Shown here piece after piece: positions 10,547 to 23,300 of a stretch of DNA of 50,372 bases. This stretch comes from Rhizophagus sp. LPA8_4_AMF (lineage: Eukaryota; Glomeromycota; Glomeromycetes; Glomerales; Glomeraceae). Below the pieces are notes generated by a model. That model did no database searches. It was not told where the DNA came from and worked only from the letters and a program-made list of their open reading frames with translations. Where the stretch lies: contig JADRCO010000134.1 in the NCBI GenBank assembly GCA_021464525.1, forward strand, positions 1 through 50,372. Direction: 5' to 3'. Made by a program: the position numbers and the translations under genes. Each line of letters begins with the position of its first letter. The first letter of the stretch is position 1.

Positions 10547-11758
10547 AAAGTCGAATCACAAGAGAGATCGATGATCAATTGTTATTAGTAACTACACATG
10601 AACAATTAAATTTATAGTGTGATTATGACAAAAAAAATCTTTTCTTATGAGAAATTTACGTCAGAGTTCACGAGTCGTACTAACAAGCTACACTGATCTT
10701 AGTCATCATGTATTTTTTTTACTTTCGCATAATTTTTTTTTACGGATAACTTTTTTCAAATCACCGATTAAAGAGACGGGTGGATTTTGTGTATTAGAGT
10801 ATTTTTGAAAGTGTGTATTTGTTTTTTTTTAGAAAAAGTAGTAATTTTTTTTTTTTTGAAAGTTGGGTATATATATATTTGTAAAAACACCTTTAAATTT
10901 TTACGTCTCATCGTTTCTTCCAATACGATACCACAACATCATAAATCTTTCTTATAGTCCATTTCAATTTTCTTCCAAATCTGAGAACTGAATAGATATA
11001 TTTATGGTGGTATATTAACTTCAGAAATTTTTGAAATTTTACTAGCTGCAAATGAACTAACTACGGATTTAGTTGATTATTTACAAAAATATTTTGATTG
11101 AAAATAAATCTGAATGGATGGAATTTATTCATTTTATTCATTGAACATAGAAAAGCAATTTTGTACAGAGAAATCTCCAGAAAAAATATTTAATTCACTT
11201 GATTTCTCTTCAAATTTATCAAAAGGGATGATTTACAAAAGAAAGAGATCGACTGATCGAAGATTTGGGAACATTTACTAAATGGGGTCTTGCCATTTAA
11301 TTCATTATCATATTATGTAATCGATTTATCGATCCACTCTTTTTTTTATTTACAAAAAAATCGTCCGATCCATGAATATTTCAAGCAAAAGCTCCGAATG
11401 GATCGTTGTTTCTAGAGATGCTACCCATTTCTTGGAAGGAGCGAATCTGAATCGAGAAACCTTAAAAGAGAAGGCGTGTTTTTTTTTTAGTTTGGCAAAG
11501 TAGGGTAACTCCTAATTCAAAGTCAGGAATGGATTACTCCTAAGTGAGTCCTAGTTTGGCTTAGGAGAATTACTGGATTGTTTGCTTGGGTTGGTAAAGG
11601 GTGTTTTTTTTTATTTACAAAGTAGCTCCTAAGAAAATCAAGGAATGGAAAATTCCCATGTACGTTTGGAATTCCTAGTCTGATTTGGGGAATTACCTTT
11701 TATTTTTATTTAATTCTTTATATATACATGTATATTCTTTTATTTTTTCTTATTTCTT

Positions 11759-11760
<2 letters not shown>

Positions 11761-11815
<55 letters not shown>
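11761..11815. repeat. (T)55 homopolymer
   Basis: Fifty-five consecutive T residues, followed after GTTTCTATATA by another T run. No gene lies nearby. It could be the tail of a minus-strand retroposed copy, but no adjacent retroposon was recognised. Confidence 0.9.
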
Positions 11816-11816
<1 letters not shown>

Positions 11817-12968
11817 TTTCTATATATTTTTTTTTTATTTTTTCAGCTATCTTGGGGTTAGGAGTGTCTTTGTGGAAATTTCATGCAGACCATAAGACCC
11901 ACGATATTATTCTATTTGTTTATTTGATAACCAACCCAGGCTCAATTTGAACATCCTAACTTTGTCATTAGTAAAGTCTACTAGTTCTGGAGGAGGAATT
12001 GGCCATGTACCTTCTTTACTATTTGGGTGTATTCTTCTTTCTTATAAAAGGTAAATACAAGATATTTATAATGTAAGACATAACAAAAAAAAAATACAAG
12101 AAGATTAAGAAAATAATTGTATTTTTTATTTAGAAGTTAGAAAACAACAAAACTAGTCATATTATATTTTACAGATAATGTTATTCACAAAACCTGACAC
12201 GATTAACAATCATTTAATGATGATGGATAAAAAAAGTGAGAGAACCCTAAAAGAAAACCTAAATACTGGTCGAAAATAAAGAAAACAACCACAAAAGAAA
12301 TCCTAAATACTGGTCAAGACAAAAAAAAAACAACTCTCAGCAAAAATATGACAAGATTAAGAAGTTGAAAATTTCAATTAGTAAATCAAGAAAAGTACCT
12401 TCCACGGGATTATTAATAGCGATGTAAAGAGATTGAAAACAAAAATTTAACATTAATTTTAGCATTTTAATTAATATAATTTAACGTTAACTTAAATCTA
12501 GTGATTATAACACATAATTATGTAATATTTTATTTAATTGATAAAAATTAATGAATCCTTTAAAAAAATTGATAATTTGAAAATATTATATGATATGCAA
12601 ATATTTACTCTTTAAGATAAATCAATTATCATTATTGATTAAATTATTAATATAATATAAAAAAAAAAAAATTTAAAAAAATAAATTACAAAAGAAAGAA
12701 AGAAAAAAAAAAATAAGAAATAAATAAAATAATAAATAAAATAAAATAAAAATATGGTTCACTATAAAAAAATAAATTAATAAAATAAATACAAAATGAT
12801 AATTATACTTTTTTTTCGAAATTTATTATTATTTTTTTTTTTTTTTGTTTCCAAAATTCCCAAATGTTCACATTTTTTTTTTTTTTATTATTATAATGAT
12901 TTATTTATTTATTTATATATGTTTTTTTTTTTAAAAAAAAAGAAAGTAATTCTCTTAAAAGGTACGGT

Positions 12969-14572
12969 TTATACCGAAAACTTTCTTTTAATCATTTTAA
13001 CAATTTTATTCTCTTTTTTTGATTTATCCATTAATTTATTACTCCAAACACTTCCTTCTTCATTATGAGATTCTTTAATTTCAATCTTTATCAAAGTATT
13101 TAAACAAGCTTCACCACATAAAGGATCCAATAAATTTATCATATCATCAGAAATGAATTCATTTGTTTTCCTATCACAAAATACGACAAGAGCGGCAGTT
13201 GATCTTATGCTATTAATTGCATTATATTGATGATGTAATTGATTATTTGAATTTAAATCTCTTGAACTATTATTAAAATGATGCTTATGAGGACGATGAA
13301 TAAGTGAATTATTTGTTGAAATAGAAAAAGTATTATTCTTCCTTCTTGATATATCCATTGAACATCTTTGTTTTGATGTAATATCAAAAGAACTTCTTGA
13401 TTGATGTAAAGACTTTCTACCGTGTAATAAATCTACATCTGATAAATCGGAATGTGATTGTGATTGTTGTAATTGAGAGGGGGATACAAGAGTTGTTATA
13501 CTAATATTTGATAAATGATATAAAATAAAAGTTTCCATATCCATTGTTAAAGCATTTGGATATTTTTGAAAGATAGAGTTGATCACATCATGATTTTCAT
13601 CAAGAAAATTATCATCAAGACGACCTTGAGAAGAATAAAAACTATCTGTACAAGCATTTAAACCAGAAAATATTGGAGTTGTCGTTAAGACTTTACCGAA
13701 TTCTCTTTGTATCTAAAAAGGATGGATGAAAAATATAATGATTATATGATTTACGATATTATGATATTATGATATTGCGATATTACGATATTACGATATT
13801 AAGATATTAAGATACTACGATATTACGATATTACGATATTATGATGCTACGATATTACGATATTACGATATACGAAAAAAAAAAAAAAAAATAAAAAAAT
13901 AAAACTTACCATCTCACACATTTCACGATCACAATAAGTTATTTTTGATATATTGTAAGGAGAATCTACGATAGGAAAAGCATCTTTTGTATCAATCCCA
14001 TGAATAAAATAATCATAATTTTTCGTTACGGAAAATGCACCACTTGGTACTATGACATCACCAATATTTGGATGAGATATTGAACCGCAAGATCCCAACC
14101 GAATTATAACTAAAGGACCATCAACTACTTGTCTAACTTCTCTTATAAAAAAATCCATCATAGAAAATCCCTATAAATAAAAAAAATTAAAAAATTAAAA
14201 TTAACGTTTTTTTTTTGATCCAACTTAATTGAATACATTAATAACTTACGTAAAATATCGAAATTATACTAATAGGTATGGTTTTATAACGTCCTGTTAT
14301 TGTTAAAAAACCCCTTCCTGAATCAAGAATAAATGGTTTGGGATTACGATCTAAAAGTCTCTCAATTACCAATGCTCTTGAAGGATTTTCAACCGTTATA
14401 ATTCGATTCGCGACTAAATTATTTTAAAAAAAAAAAATTAAATTGTAAAAAATTTTTATAAAATTGACGGCGTAAGTTATTATAGGTTACCTTCACCACG
14501 TTTGACTCCGACATGGTACGTTCTTCCATCATCGACTTTTGGAAAATCCGCATATCTCAACTGATCTTTCAT
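12969..14572 (-). CDS. Uridine phosphorylase-like nucleoside phosphorylase with a disordered insertion
   Basis: Exons 14572-14491, 14413-14250, 14170-13910 and 13712-12969 have GT..AG borders and consistent phases, giving about 416 residues. The N-terminus has YHVGVKRGEVANRIITVENP, then the phosphate-site region FLTITGRYKTIPISIISI and VIIRLGSCG. SFYSSQGR (residues 193-200) and MDMETF (226-231) are the nucleobase and ribose site motifs of the PNP/UDP family. The enzyme class cleaves uridine with phosphate to uracil and ribose-1-phosphate in pyrimidine salvage. Typical fungal members have about 300 residues. The excess is a Ser/His/Asn/Gln-rich insertion at about residues 246-335, after which the core resumes at STAALVVFCDRKTNEFI. 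The substrate (uridine or another nucleoside) is not settled by sequence. Confidence 0.87.
13753..13872. repeat. 8-bp minisatellite in intron 3 of the phosphorylase gene
   Basis: About 15 tandem copies of an 8-bp unit, consensus ACGATATT, with variants ATGATATT, GCGATATT and AAGATACT. The array fills most of the 197-bp intron between exons 3 and 4. Confidence 0.85.
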
Positions 14573-17500
14573 TATCGTAACTACGACACTTTCTTTAATT
14601 AGAATCACTTTGTTTAACGAAATTTTGAAAAAATTAAATTTGAGATGATAAATTTTTTTTTAAAAAAAAGATAATCAAAATAAATAAATAAATAAATAAG
14701 AAAAAAATATATATAATATAATATGATATAATATATATTATATATCGTTTTTTTTAGTTAAATCGTTTATATACTTTAAAAAAAAACGGGATGTTTAATA
14801 ATAAAGTTTATCCGATCATTAAACTATTTTTTGATTAGTCGTGAAAAAAAAAACTAAAAATCTTATAAATTTTTTTTCTAACTAATCATATGATTGAAAT
14901 GAATCTAAATATAGTAATAATATCTAATCCCTTTTATTATTATATGTTTCAAATGAATAAATGAGGAATAGAGAATTTATGATTAAAATCAAAGGAGCGG
15001 ATGAAATTATGTAATTGTTTTCTAATTTTTTGATTATAAATGAAACATTTTATTTAAAGGGTTTTTATTTTATTTTATGGGATGTGAAAGTCCGATGGGA
15101 AATGGAAAATTTTTTATATTTGATTATGATTTGAATATGATTGATTGGTTCAAAAAAAAAAAAAAAAATTTTTTTCTTTTTTTGTTGTAAATATTTTTTT
15201 TTTAAAAAAAATCTTTTTTTTTTTTGGTTATGAAAAAAAGTTCTTGGAAAAGAAAGGGAGAAAAAAAAATTACAAGTGAATAAAATGCCAATGAAGAAAT
15301 GTAAATCGTGTGTATCGTGTGTAGTAATTTTAAAAGAAACGTTTCTTTGTCCCCAAGAAAGTTTTTGACAAGTCACTTTAAGGAGATAAATAAACGTAAA
15401 AAAAAATATACATGTATTATGGTATTATGACGTCGTGATTATTAAACTTTTTATGATAAGTGAATGTATTTATCGAAGGGGGAAATATGTATATCTTTCA
15501 TTAAACAAAGAAAAAAGAGAAAAAGAGAAAAAAGAAAAGAAAAAGAAAAAGGAAAAAAAAAGAAAGATTTACGAAAATGTAAGTTTAAAATTTAATTTTT
15601 CGACCAGAAATAAGGTAAACGAAGAACATGTATTGTAACCAATTACTGAAGCTTATATGTGTGTGTGACAAATAAACGTCCTTTCGTTTCTTTATATATA
15701 TTATAAAACAAGTTTATTAACCGGTAAACGTTTAATTAAATTAATAAACAAGTATTTCTTTACTGGATAAAAAAAAATAATAACAGGTAAATAAATATTT
15801 AATATCAAATTTATAAAACAATTATAAATACGGACAATATTTGTCAAAACCAGCTTTTACTTTTTAAAGAAAATGAATATTATTATTTTTATTATTTTTA
15901 TTATTTAGAAAAAAAAAGAAAAGAAAATTCAGAAATCTTTATTGTAATTTTTATTTTTGTTTGTTTTTTAAAAAAATAAAGAAGATAATTTGTTACTTGA
16001 TGCATGGTAATACATTTAATTACATTTTGTGTTCTATTTCCCTACCATTTTGCTGCATCGACATACTTGTACCTTTAAAGAAACTGCGGCGGTTATTTTT
16101 TTTATTTTTTTTTATTTTTTTTTCCTACTGCGTCAAATTAAAAATTTTTTTTTTTCCCTCTCGTTACGAAGAAGAAAAAAAAAAAAAAAGGCTTAAAATT
16201 TAAAAGGTATACAAAAAACGATTATGGTTAATAACTTTATTGAACTTCGGTCATGTGGCTTATGCGCAGTGATTGTTTGTTACATTCATATGACATACAT
16301 TATTTTGTTTACTTTTAACTAATTTTTCGAATAAAACTTAAAAATTTTTTTAAAAAATTCCACAAATAAAAAAATTCACGATTTACTTTATTGATTTAAC
16401 GATTTACAAAGTCCCTTGCAGAAATAATTTGTTAAAGAGATTAGGTTACCGGAAAATCATTGCATATTTTGTGTTATACCGGAATTTCCGGAATTTATAT
16501 ATATCTAATTTTAGGAATTCCTCTTACCGGTTTTTTGAATTCGAAATTCGAAGATTTCATTACGCCAAAAATGTGCTAATTCATTAACTCATTGTTCATT
16601 AGATTATAGTATTTTCAATTGTTATCGTTTAGTTAAATGAAAAAACAATACGGAAGAAAATGTAACAGTAAAATCCATTTATTGTTACACTATAAGATAA
16701 CGCGCAGATTATAAGATATACATGATAACTACCGTAGTTATCGCGTGAACGCGTATCAAATGTAAATCAAACAATCGTGTAAAAAATCAATTTATTTATT
16801 TCCCAATTAGAACATAAATAAATTATTATACCAAAATATCCGTTAATGCTCTCTAAAATTATTTAATAACTTTGTTATTGAACAAAATTGTCATATTTTT
16901 ATCAAATTACAAAAATTAAAAATTATTAATTGAGAGAAGCTTTAACTCATCAACATCTGAGGGTCTATTATTGTATTTATCGCAAATTCTATTAGAATAC
17001 ACATGATTAAGAATCAACTTGTTGTAATCACACATTTTTTCATATTTGACATATTTAGTGGAATAAAAAAAAGAACACTATTTTCTCAAAGTATATAAAG
17101 TATATGTAAAACTTACATTCAACTTGTGCGACAATCGATTTATACAAATTGATTATGATAACTGAGAAATGGTGGTGTAGTTATTCTTGCGTTATATTTC
17201 CTTGTCATTGTGGAGACTTACAACGGTAACGCTTTCAACAGTAATATGGTTGTCATAAACTGGTAATATATTACTCTTTGATCTAATAATTCAATAAATA
17301 ATGTAAAGGAGGAGGATGGCAATAGTAGAATGGAATTCTGGGAGGGTGTCAAGAAAAGACATAACGATATTCTGCTCGTCAATGCGGGCAAAGGTGAAGA
17401 AACCTAGTCCGGCACTTCAATGTTAGTAAAATAATATGTATATATTTTAGAATTTCATAGAATGGCGCATAGCAAAGAAATTAAGAAATGAAAAAACCTA

Positions 17501-17964
17501 CAAAAAGCATGGTGCTTTGAAATTGTATAGAATTAGAGACCAAATATAGTTAATGAGTGATAGATAAAGGTTGACAAAATAGTAGAGCTTTAGTATACAT
17601 ATAGTATATATACTATACCAGTATCTTCTATCTAGAAATCAAAGAATTTATATAATTTATTTTGTCAATATATTGTGTGAATTCTTTTAAAAAGAAATAA
17701 AGGACCAATCAAATAACTATATCACAACATGTTATCTATTTTCTTTCTTTTTATAGATTGTCATTAATATTTGTCAACTCGCTTTTTTTTTTTTTGTTTA
17801 TTGTCAGCTCGTCGCACATTTTAGTTGAAGTTACATCATTTCAAACACATGTGACTATTCCTTAAAAGGTTAATTGTTTTTTTTACCGTTATTTAAACCC
17901 GGAGTCCCCGATTGAAAAATTGAGAATTTTTTTTTATGAAAAATTTTTATTAAAAAATTAAAAA
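14573..17964. other. Long AT-rich intergenic stretch
   Basis: No gene is supported. The small open frames at 15065-15376, 15435-15638 and 15961-16203 are translations of A/T homopolymers. A short inverted pair around CCGGAATTTCCGGAATT occurs near 16477-16496. Promoters of the phosphorylase gene (left, minus) and the second F-box gene (right, plus) should be at the two ends. Confidence 0.55.
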
Positions 17965-19116
17965 ATGTCTTGTCAACTTCCTGCCGATTGTCTTGATGAA
18001 ATTTTCGAACATTTATATTTAGAGAAAGATAAATTTACTAGTTTATATACATGTTTATTAGTTAATCGTCTTTGGTGTGAAGTTTCTATTAGAATTTTAT
18101 GGAGAAATATTTGGAGTTTAAAACATAATTTTTATGTTTTAAAAGAATCAACGAAATTGATCAGTATTTTAACAGCTTGTCTACCTGATGAATCAAAAGA
18201 TCTTTTACGGGAGAATGAAATTTTCATTTCAACATCAATATCTCAAGATCTTACACGTATGAATGGAGTTTATATTACAACTCCAACTTCAAAACAACCT
18301 TTATTTAATTATATATCATTCTGTAAAGTTCTTTCAATAGGTAAAATTGATATGATGATCAAAAAATTTTTTGAAAATCAATCGTCAATTAATTCAAGGG
18401 ATTTGAACTACCATAAAGCAGATTTGGTGACACAAGAAATATTAAAAATGTTTATGAGACGTATCACCTCATTAAAGAAATTAACATATCGTACTTGTCT
18501 TATAGATCATAGAAAGGGTATAACATTTACCAATTTTCCTAGATCAAGAGAATGTTTAAAGGATCTTTCAGAATTAAGCAGTGATTCGGATATTCACTCC
18601 GAATTTTTTTATCAATTATCCCAAATATGTCATAATATTCAATCAATTAATATAATATTTGAAAAGGCTGTCTCTGATGGATTAAAAAAATTAATCTCTT
18701 CACAAAATAATTTAAAATATTTATCATTATATCAAAATCATAATGGTATTGGTTGGGAAGAATTAATACCTTATTTAACAAAACATTCAAATACTTTAAT
18801 CAGATTAAAGATCAGTGGTAATGATTCTGGTCCTTTCTCTTTTATTACTATATTCACAAATTTAAGGGAACTCATTTTATCAACAAATTATGATAATACT
18901 TTTAAAGGTTTTAATGAATTACAATATGTTACATTTTCTCATTTACATACTTTAGAGTTCCACCATGGATGTCCAAAAGTTGATATTTTGATTAAATTAT
19001 TAGAGAGTAATGGGAAAAATTTAAAAACCTTTGTTGCCGAGATACCAGATAAATATACTGATTTATTAAATAACGCTATCAACAAATATTGTCAAAATTT
19101 AAAACTAACATATTGA
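17965..19116 (+). CDS. F-box protein with LRR-like repeats
   Basis: Single exon, 383 residues. The start is the first Met (MSCQLPADCLDEIFEHLY), just after an A-rich leader. The F-box covers about residues 3-50, with LPADCLDEIFEHL followed by LYTCLLVNRLWCEVSIRILW. Downstream are a helical region and several degenerate leucine-rich segments, for example LKYLSLYQNHNGIGWEELI and LRELILSTNYDNTF. The role is presumably as a substrate adaptor of an SCF ubiquitin ligase. It is shorter than the other F-box gene in this window (about 470 residues). They share architecture but not close sequence, so they are family members rather than recent duplicates. The frame is intact. Confidence 0.86.
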   Translation: MSCQLPADCLDEIFEHLYLEKDKFTSLYTCLLVNRLWCEVSIRILWRNIWSLKHNFYVLKESTKLISILTACLPDESKDLLRENEIFISTSISQDLTRMNGVYITTPTSKQPLFNYISFCKVLSIGKIDMMIKKFFENQSSINSRDLNYHKADLVTQEILKMFMRRITSLKKLTYRTCLIDHRKGITFTNFPRSRECLKDLSELSSDSDIHSEFFYQLSQICHNIQSINIIFEKAVSDGLKKLISSQNNLKYLSLYQNHNGIGWEELIPYLTKHSNTLIRLKISGNDSGPFSFITIFTNLRELILSTNYDNTFKGFNELQYVTFSHLHTLEFHHGCPKVDILIKLLESNGKNLKTFVAEIPDKYTDLLNNAINKYCQNLKLTY

Positions 19117-20362
19117 GTTAATGTATATTTATTTAGTTAGATTAGAAATCAAAAGAAATTTTTTCAATGAAATTATATTATATAAAATAAAACAAAAAAT
19201 ATATAAACGTGTTCAATTTTCATTTTTTTCTCCTCTTCATCGTAAAGCACGTCGGAGATAACGAGATAAGGATTTTTTTTTTCTATTATTCGGCACATTG
19301 CAGATAATCCACATTTGGTCAAAGCTAACTTTTAACTCATTTGGTTTTTGTTATGATGACAGATGACCAATATTACGTATTCAATTACGAATTCAAATAA
19401 TACTCGTTTTTATACCTGTTATTATCTGGTTTATCAAAATTAGAAATTTCGAAAAGCGTTAAAACAAAAAGAGAACGTGTGAATTGTGTTCGCCAACCGC
19501 TAATTATAGATGGCATAACAATCCGAATTTACCCGAATTAAATGATGATAACAATGGAAGTAATCGGAACTGGGTAACCTATCATATGAACCCGCAGCAA
19601 ATAATTGTCATTTCTCTAAATTTTAATTTTTGTAAAATTTAAAATCACAAACTCCGATAATTGATAATTTTTTTTTTCTGTCATACAATCAGGGGTGGGT
19701 ATGATTAATGTTAGTTAACGCCTTTTCATCAATTGAACAATAACTACTGGTTTAATTTGGTAGGATCCTTGATTTCTTTGGGTATACTTTTGGTAGATGA
19801 TTATTTCGCCGATCGGGTAACCAAATTCAGAACTTGTTTCCCTCATCCTCTGAGAAAATTTCTTTTTTCTTTCTTTATTTTTCTTTTTTTTTTTAGCACC
19901 CTAAACATTTTAATTATTAATTAATTTTTTTGTGATTTAGAATAAGAAATGAGAATTGATTATCAAATTTTTATTAGGAAATTTTATAATCAAAAAAAAA
20001 TTTGTCATTATTTCATTATTTACACAAATGTTGCAGAAATTTGAAAATTTAGAGGTAAATATAAAATGTTATTGTTATACTCATTAACTCGGTAAATGTT
20101 AATTATTTTACTCATTATTTTGAATAGAATAAGCAGAGCTTTTAGTCCTTATATATACATAACCTAATAATCACTATGATATTCTTATATGGAAAAATTA
20201 AAATAATACCGAAAAAAAAAAACGGATAAATGGGATAAATGGGACGAATGGTATTTTTTTTTTTTTTATTTATAAAAAAAAGAAAAGAAAAAAGAAAAGA
20301 AAAATAAAAGTGAAATAATTACCAAACTCTTTATCATCATCATCATATTATAATTACTAAGA
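19117..20362. other. Intergenic stretch before the first sacsin-like gene
   Basis: AT-rich and without a supported gene. The open frame at 19733-19924 lacks any domain. A TCATCATCATCAT stretch and a T-rich, then A/G-rich, segment lie at about 20250-20345, immediately upstream of the start codon. Confidence 0.5.
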
Positions 20363-23300
20363 ATGGATGAGATTTATTTAAGAAATCAAGTACTTTCGAG
20401 TACCGGTGGTGAGCATCGAGTAGAAGTTAATCAAAGACACTTAATCGATAAAATTTTGGCTCGGTAAGCTTTTTTTTTAAAAAAAGAAACATTAGAAACA
20501 TTGTGGTTTTGTAGTACTTTTTTTTTTTTTGTATTTTCTTTAAAGTAACCTTTCATATATTTTTTAGATATTCTGCTAAATTCGTGGTATTTCGGGAATT
20601 GATGCAAAATTCCGGTAAAAACAAACTTAAAAATTTTTCTTTATTTTTAAAAATTTTTTGATTTTATAACGTAATTAAAAATTTATCTTTATTTTATTTA
20701 ATAAAGATGATGCTAAATCAACAAAAGTTCAAATATTTTATGAAACCGCAAATCCAAAAAAAGATAATAAGTTAAAAGACAAGATCGTTAGAATGAGATT
20801 TAAGAATAATGGATTTCTTTTTAGACCTGAAGATTGGGATCGATTAAAGAAAATTGCCGAAGGAAATCCTGATGAACAAAAAGTATATATATTTTGTCAT
20901 TTTACGTTAATTAATTTTTAAAATTGGGTTAAACTTAAAAAAAATATATTTTTTTCACGATGATTTTATTAGATAGGAGCTTTTGGTGTGGGCTTTTATT
21001 CTCTGTTTTCAGTTTGTGAAGAGCCATTGTTAGTAATTAATCATAATTTGGTTTTTTTTTAAATAAAAAAAATCGATATTTAATCAAAAGTTTAATTTGA
21101 TAGTGTTTCTTCTGGTGATCAAGGAATGGCTTTTTATTGGCAGGGAAATCAATTATTAACTAAACAAGCGCGAATTTGTAATCATGATAAAGTTACGACA
21201 TCATTTTTAATGGATATGAGAGAGACTGAGGAGGTATATATTTATTCATATCATCGATCATCGGAAACCATTCATTTATCTCATTTTTAACACTTTGATG
21301 TGATTGATTAGTTTCCAGAAATTGACGAACTCGCCCAATTTTTAGCCAATTCTTTGGTAAGCCCTTCGCTATTGTTCCGGACTAATTAAGAAAAGTTCTA
21401 AAACACGAAGCGTCATACTAATATTTAAAAATAACAGGGATTTACCGGGAACCTTCGAGAAGTATCAGTATATTTTAATGATACATTGGTAATAGAACTA
21501 TCAAAGACAATGCGAAATTCGGTATCGGTGGGAATTTCGCCCGAGTTTGACACATATTCTCCACAAAAGATGTTTCATCTTACATCAGTAGATGTTAAAG
21601 ATGTTCAACTAATAGTTAAGAAATTAATTATTCCAAAAAATATGGATGACCGGCGTTTTTTACCGATCATTAATTTTGAAATGGAAGTAGTATCCATATT
21701 TCTTAAAATTGCTAATGGCAATTTGGATGTTAGAGTTAGCGAAGCATTTTCTAATGAAATGGAACGAAGCACTAAAAAGAAACCACCAAGTAAAACAGTC
21801 ATCCAAATAATTTATACTGGATATGAAGAACATAATTCGTCTATGAATAATGAGAATAATATTTCTTCAATTTTTGAAAATTTACATCCATTTCCAAATC
21901 AAGGAAGAATATATATTGGTTTTCCAACTCATCAAACCACTGGATGTTGTATCCATTTAGCGGCTCGCGTAATTCCTACTGTATGTACTTTATATTTTTT
22001 TTGATTTATAATATTTTAATGAACCTAATTTTTTAAAATATGTCAAATTATTTATTTAGGTGGAGAGGGAATCAATTGATTTGGTAGATAAAACCTTGGC
22101 AGTATATAATAGTGAATTGTTAAGTTTAGCGGGAACATTGTGCAGAATTTTATATGAAGATGAAATGTCTTATATAGAACAATATTATTATGAAATGATT
22201 AATGAATCTACTGGTTCTGAAGAACAAGATATCGAATATTTTCGTGAATGGATTGAATGGCTTGAAAATCGAGCAGAACATGCTTTAACACATTTTACAT
22301 TTAGAGATAGTACACCAAATGCCAAAGTTGGCAAAATATCAGAATCACAATTTTTCAAATGTTCCAATAAAAAAATATCAATTTATTCAACAAATGGTGT
22401 TTTACCGATAACTGACGTTCGTATTCCTAATCGGGAAATGGAAGGATTCATGAAAACGGTTCCAATTGTTTCAAAATATGTATATGATAGATGTGTCAGA
22501 TTTTTTAGGAAAGCAAAAGATTCGAAACTTATAGAAGAATTATCTCTTAAAGATGTTTTGTTAGAATTGAATAATCGATCTCTCTCTGAAGGGGAAATGG
22601 TCGAACTCTTGAAATGGTGGATTTCTTATAGATCGAAAGAGAATAATGTTGATCCATCAGACGTTGAACAGTTCATGCAACTTGCACGTATTGGTGATAA
22701 TTTTCGACCTTTGAATACTATTCATTATTTTTTGAATCCAGCCATAGTTCCACCAAATGTGGATATTCCAAATGATGTATTACCATATGATATTTCCAAA
22801 AATTTCAAAAATCATAAAGATTTTGAAACATGGTTTAAATGGAAAGAATTATCTCTGGTTAATTGGGCAAGCTTTATCGTTGAAAAACCTGATTTGGAAG
22901 ATAACCCTGATTTTGCTAAAAAAGTTCATGGTACTTTGGCAAAAAGTTTGAACAATCTCTCGCAAAATGATAAGGAATTAATTCTTCAATTATTTGAAAA
23001 AAAGAAATGCATTCCAACTAAACTTGGAATGAAGATTCCGGAAAATGCTTATTTCCAAAATGTTAATATACTTCCTGATCTTCCGACGATTGATTTTCAA
23101 AAACCCTCAAGCGTTCAAACTTTAATGGAACTTCTAGGTGTTCGAAAGGTAAATAAAATTATATATTTTGAAATGATTAAATTAACTAATTATTATTGGA
23201 TTTATTTATAGGTTGTTGAATTACAACTAATTTTTGATCGTCTTCTTAAACAAGGAGATTGGGATCATATACAACTTGTAAAATACCTTTCTTCAAAGTA

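Larger units (their letters stand above)
10238..12968. other. Repeat-rich intergenic stretch
   Basis: No gene can be supported. It holds an inverted-repeat element at 10370-10546, an imperfect direct repeat near 11490-11705 sharing CTCCTAA and AGGAATGGA motifs, a T55 run, and A-rich sequence at 12660-12760. The short open frames here consist of homopolymer translations. Confidence 0.55.

Noticed and set aside
12796..13068. Phe/Leu-rich plus-strand open frame
   Set aside because: Made of T homopolymers and antisense to the end of the phosphorylase gene.
13753..13872. Regular short repeats considered as a CRISPR-like array
   Set aside because: Units of 8 bp are directly abutting without spacers; it is a minisatellite in an intron of a eukaryotic gene.
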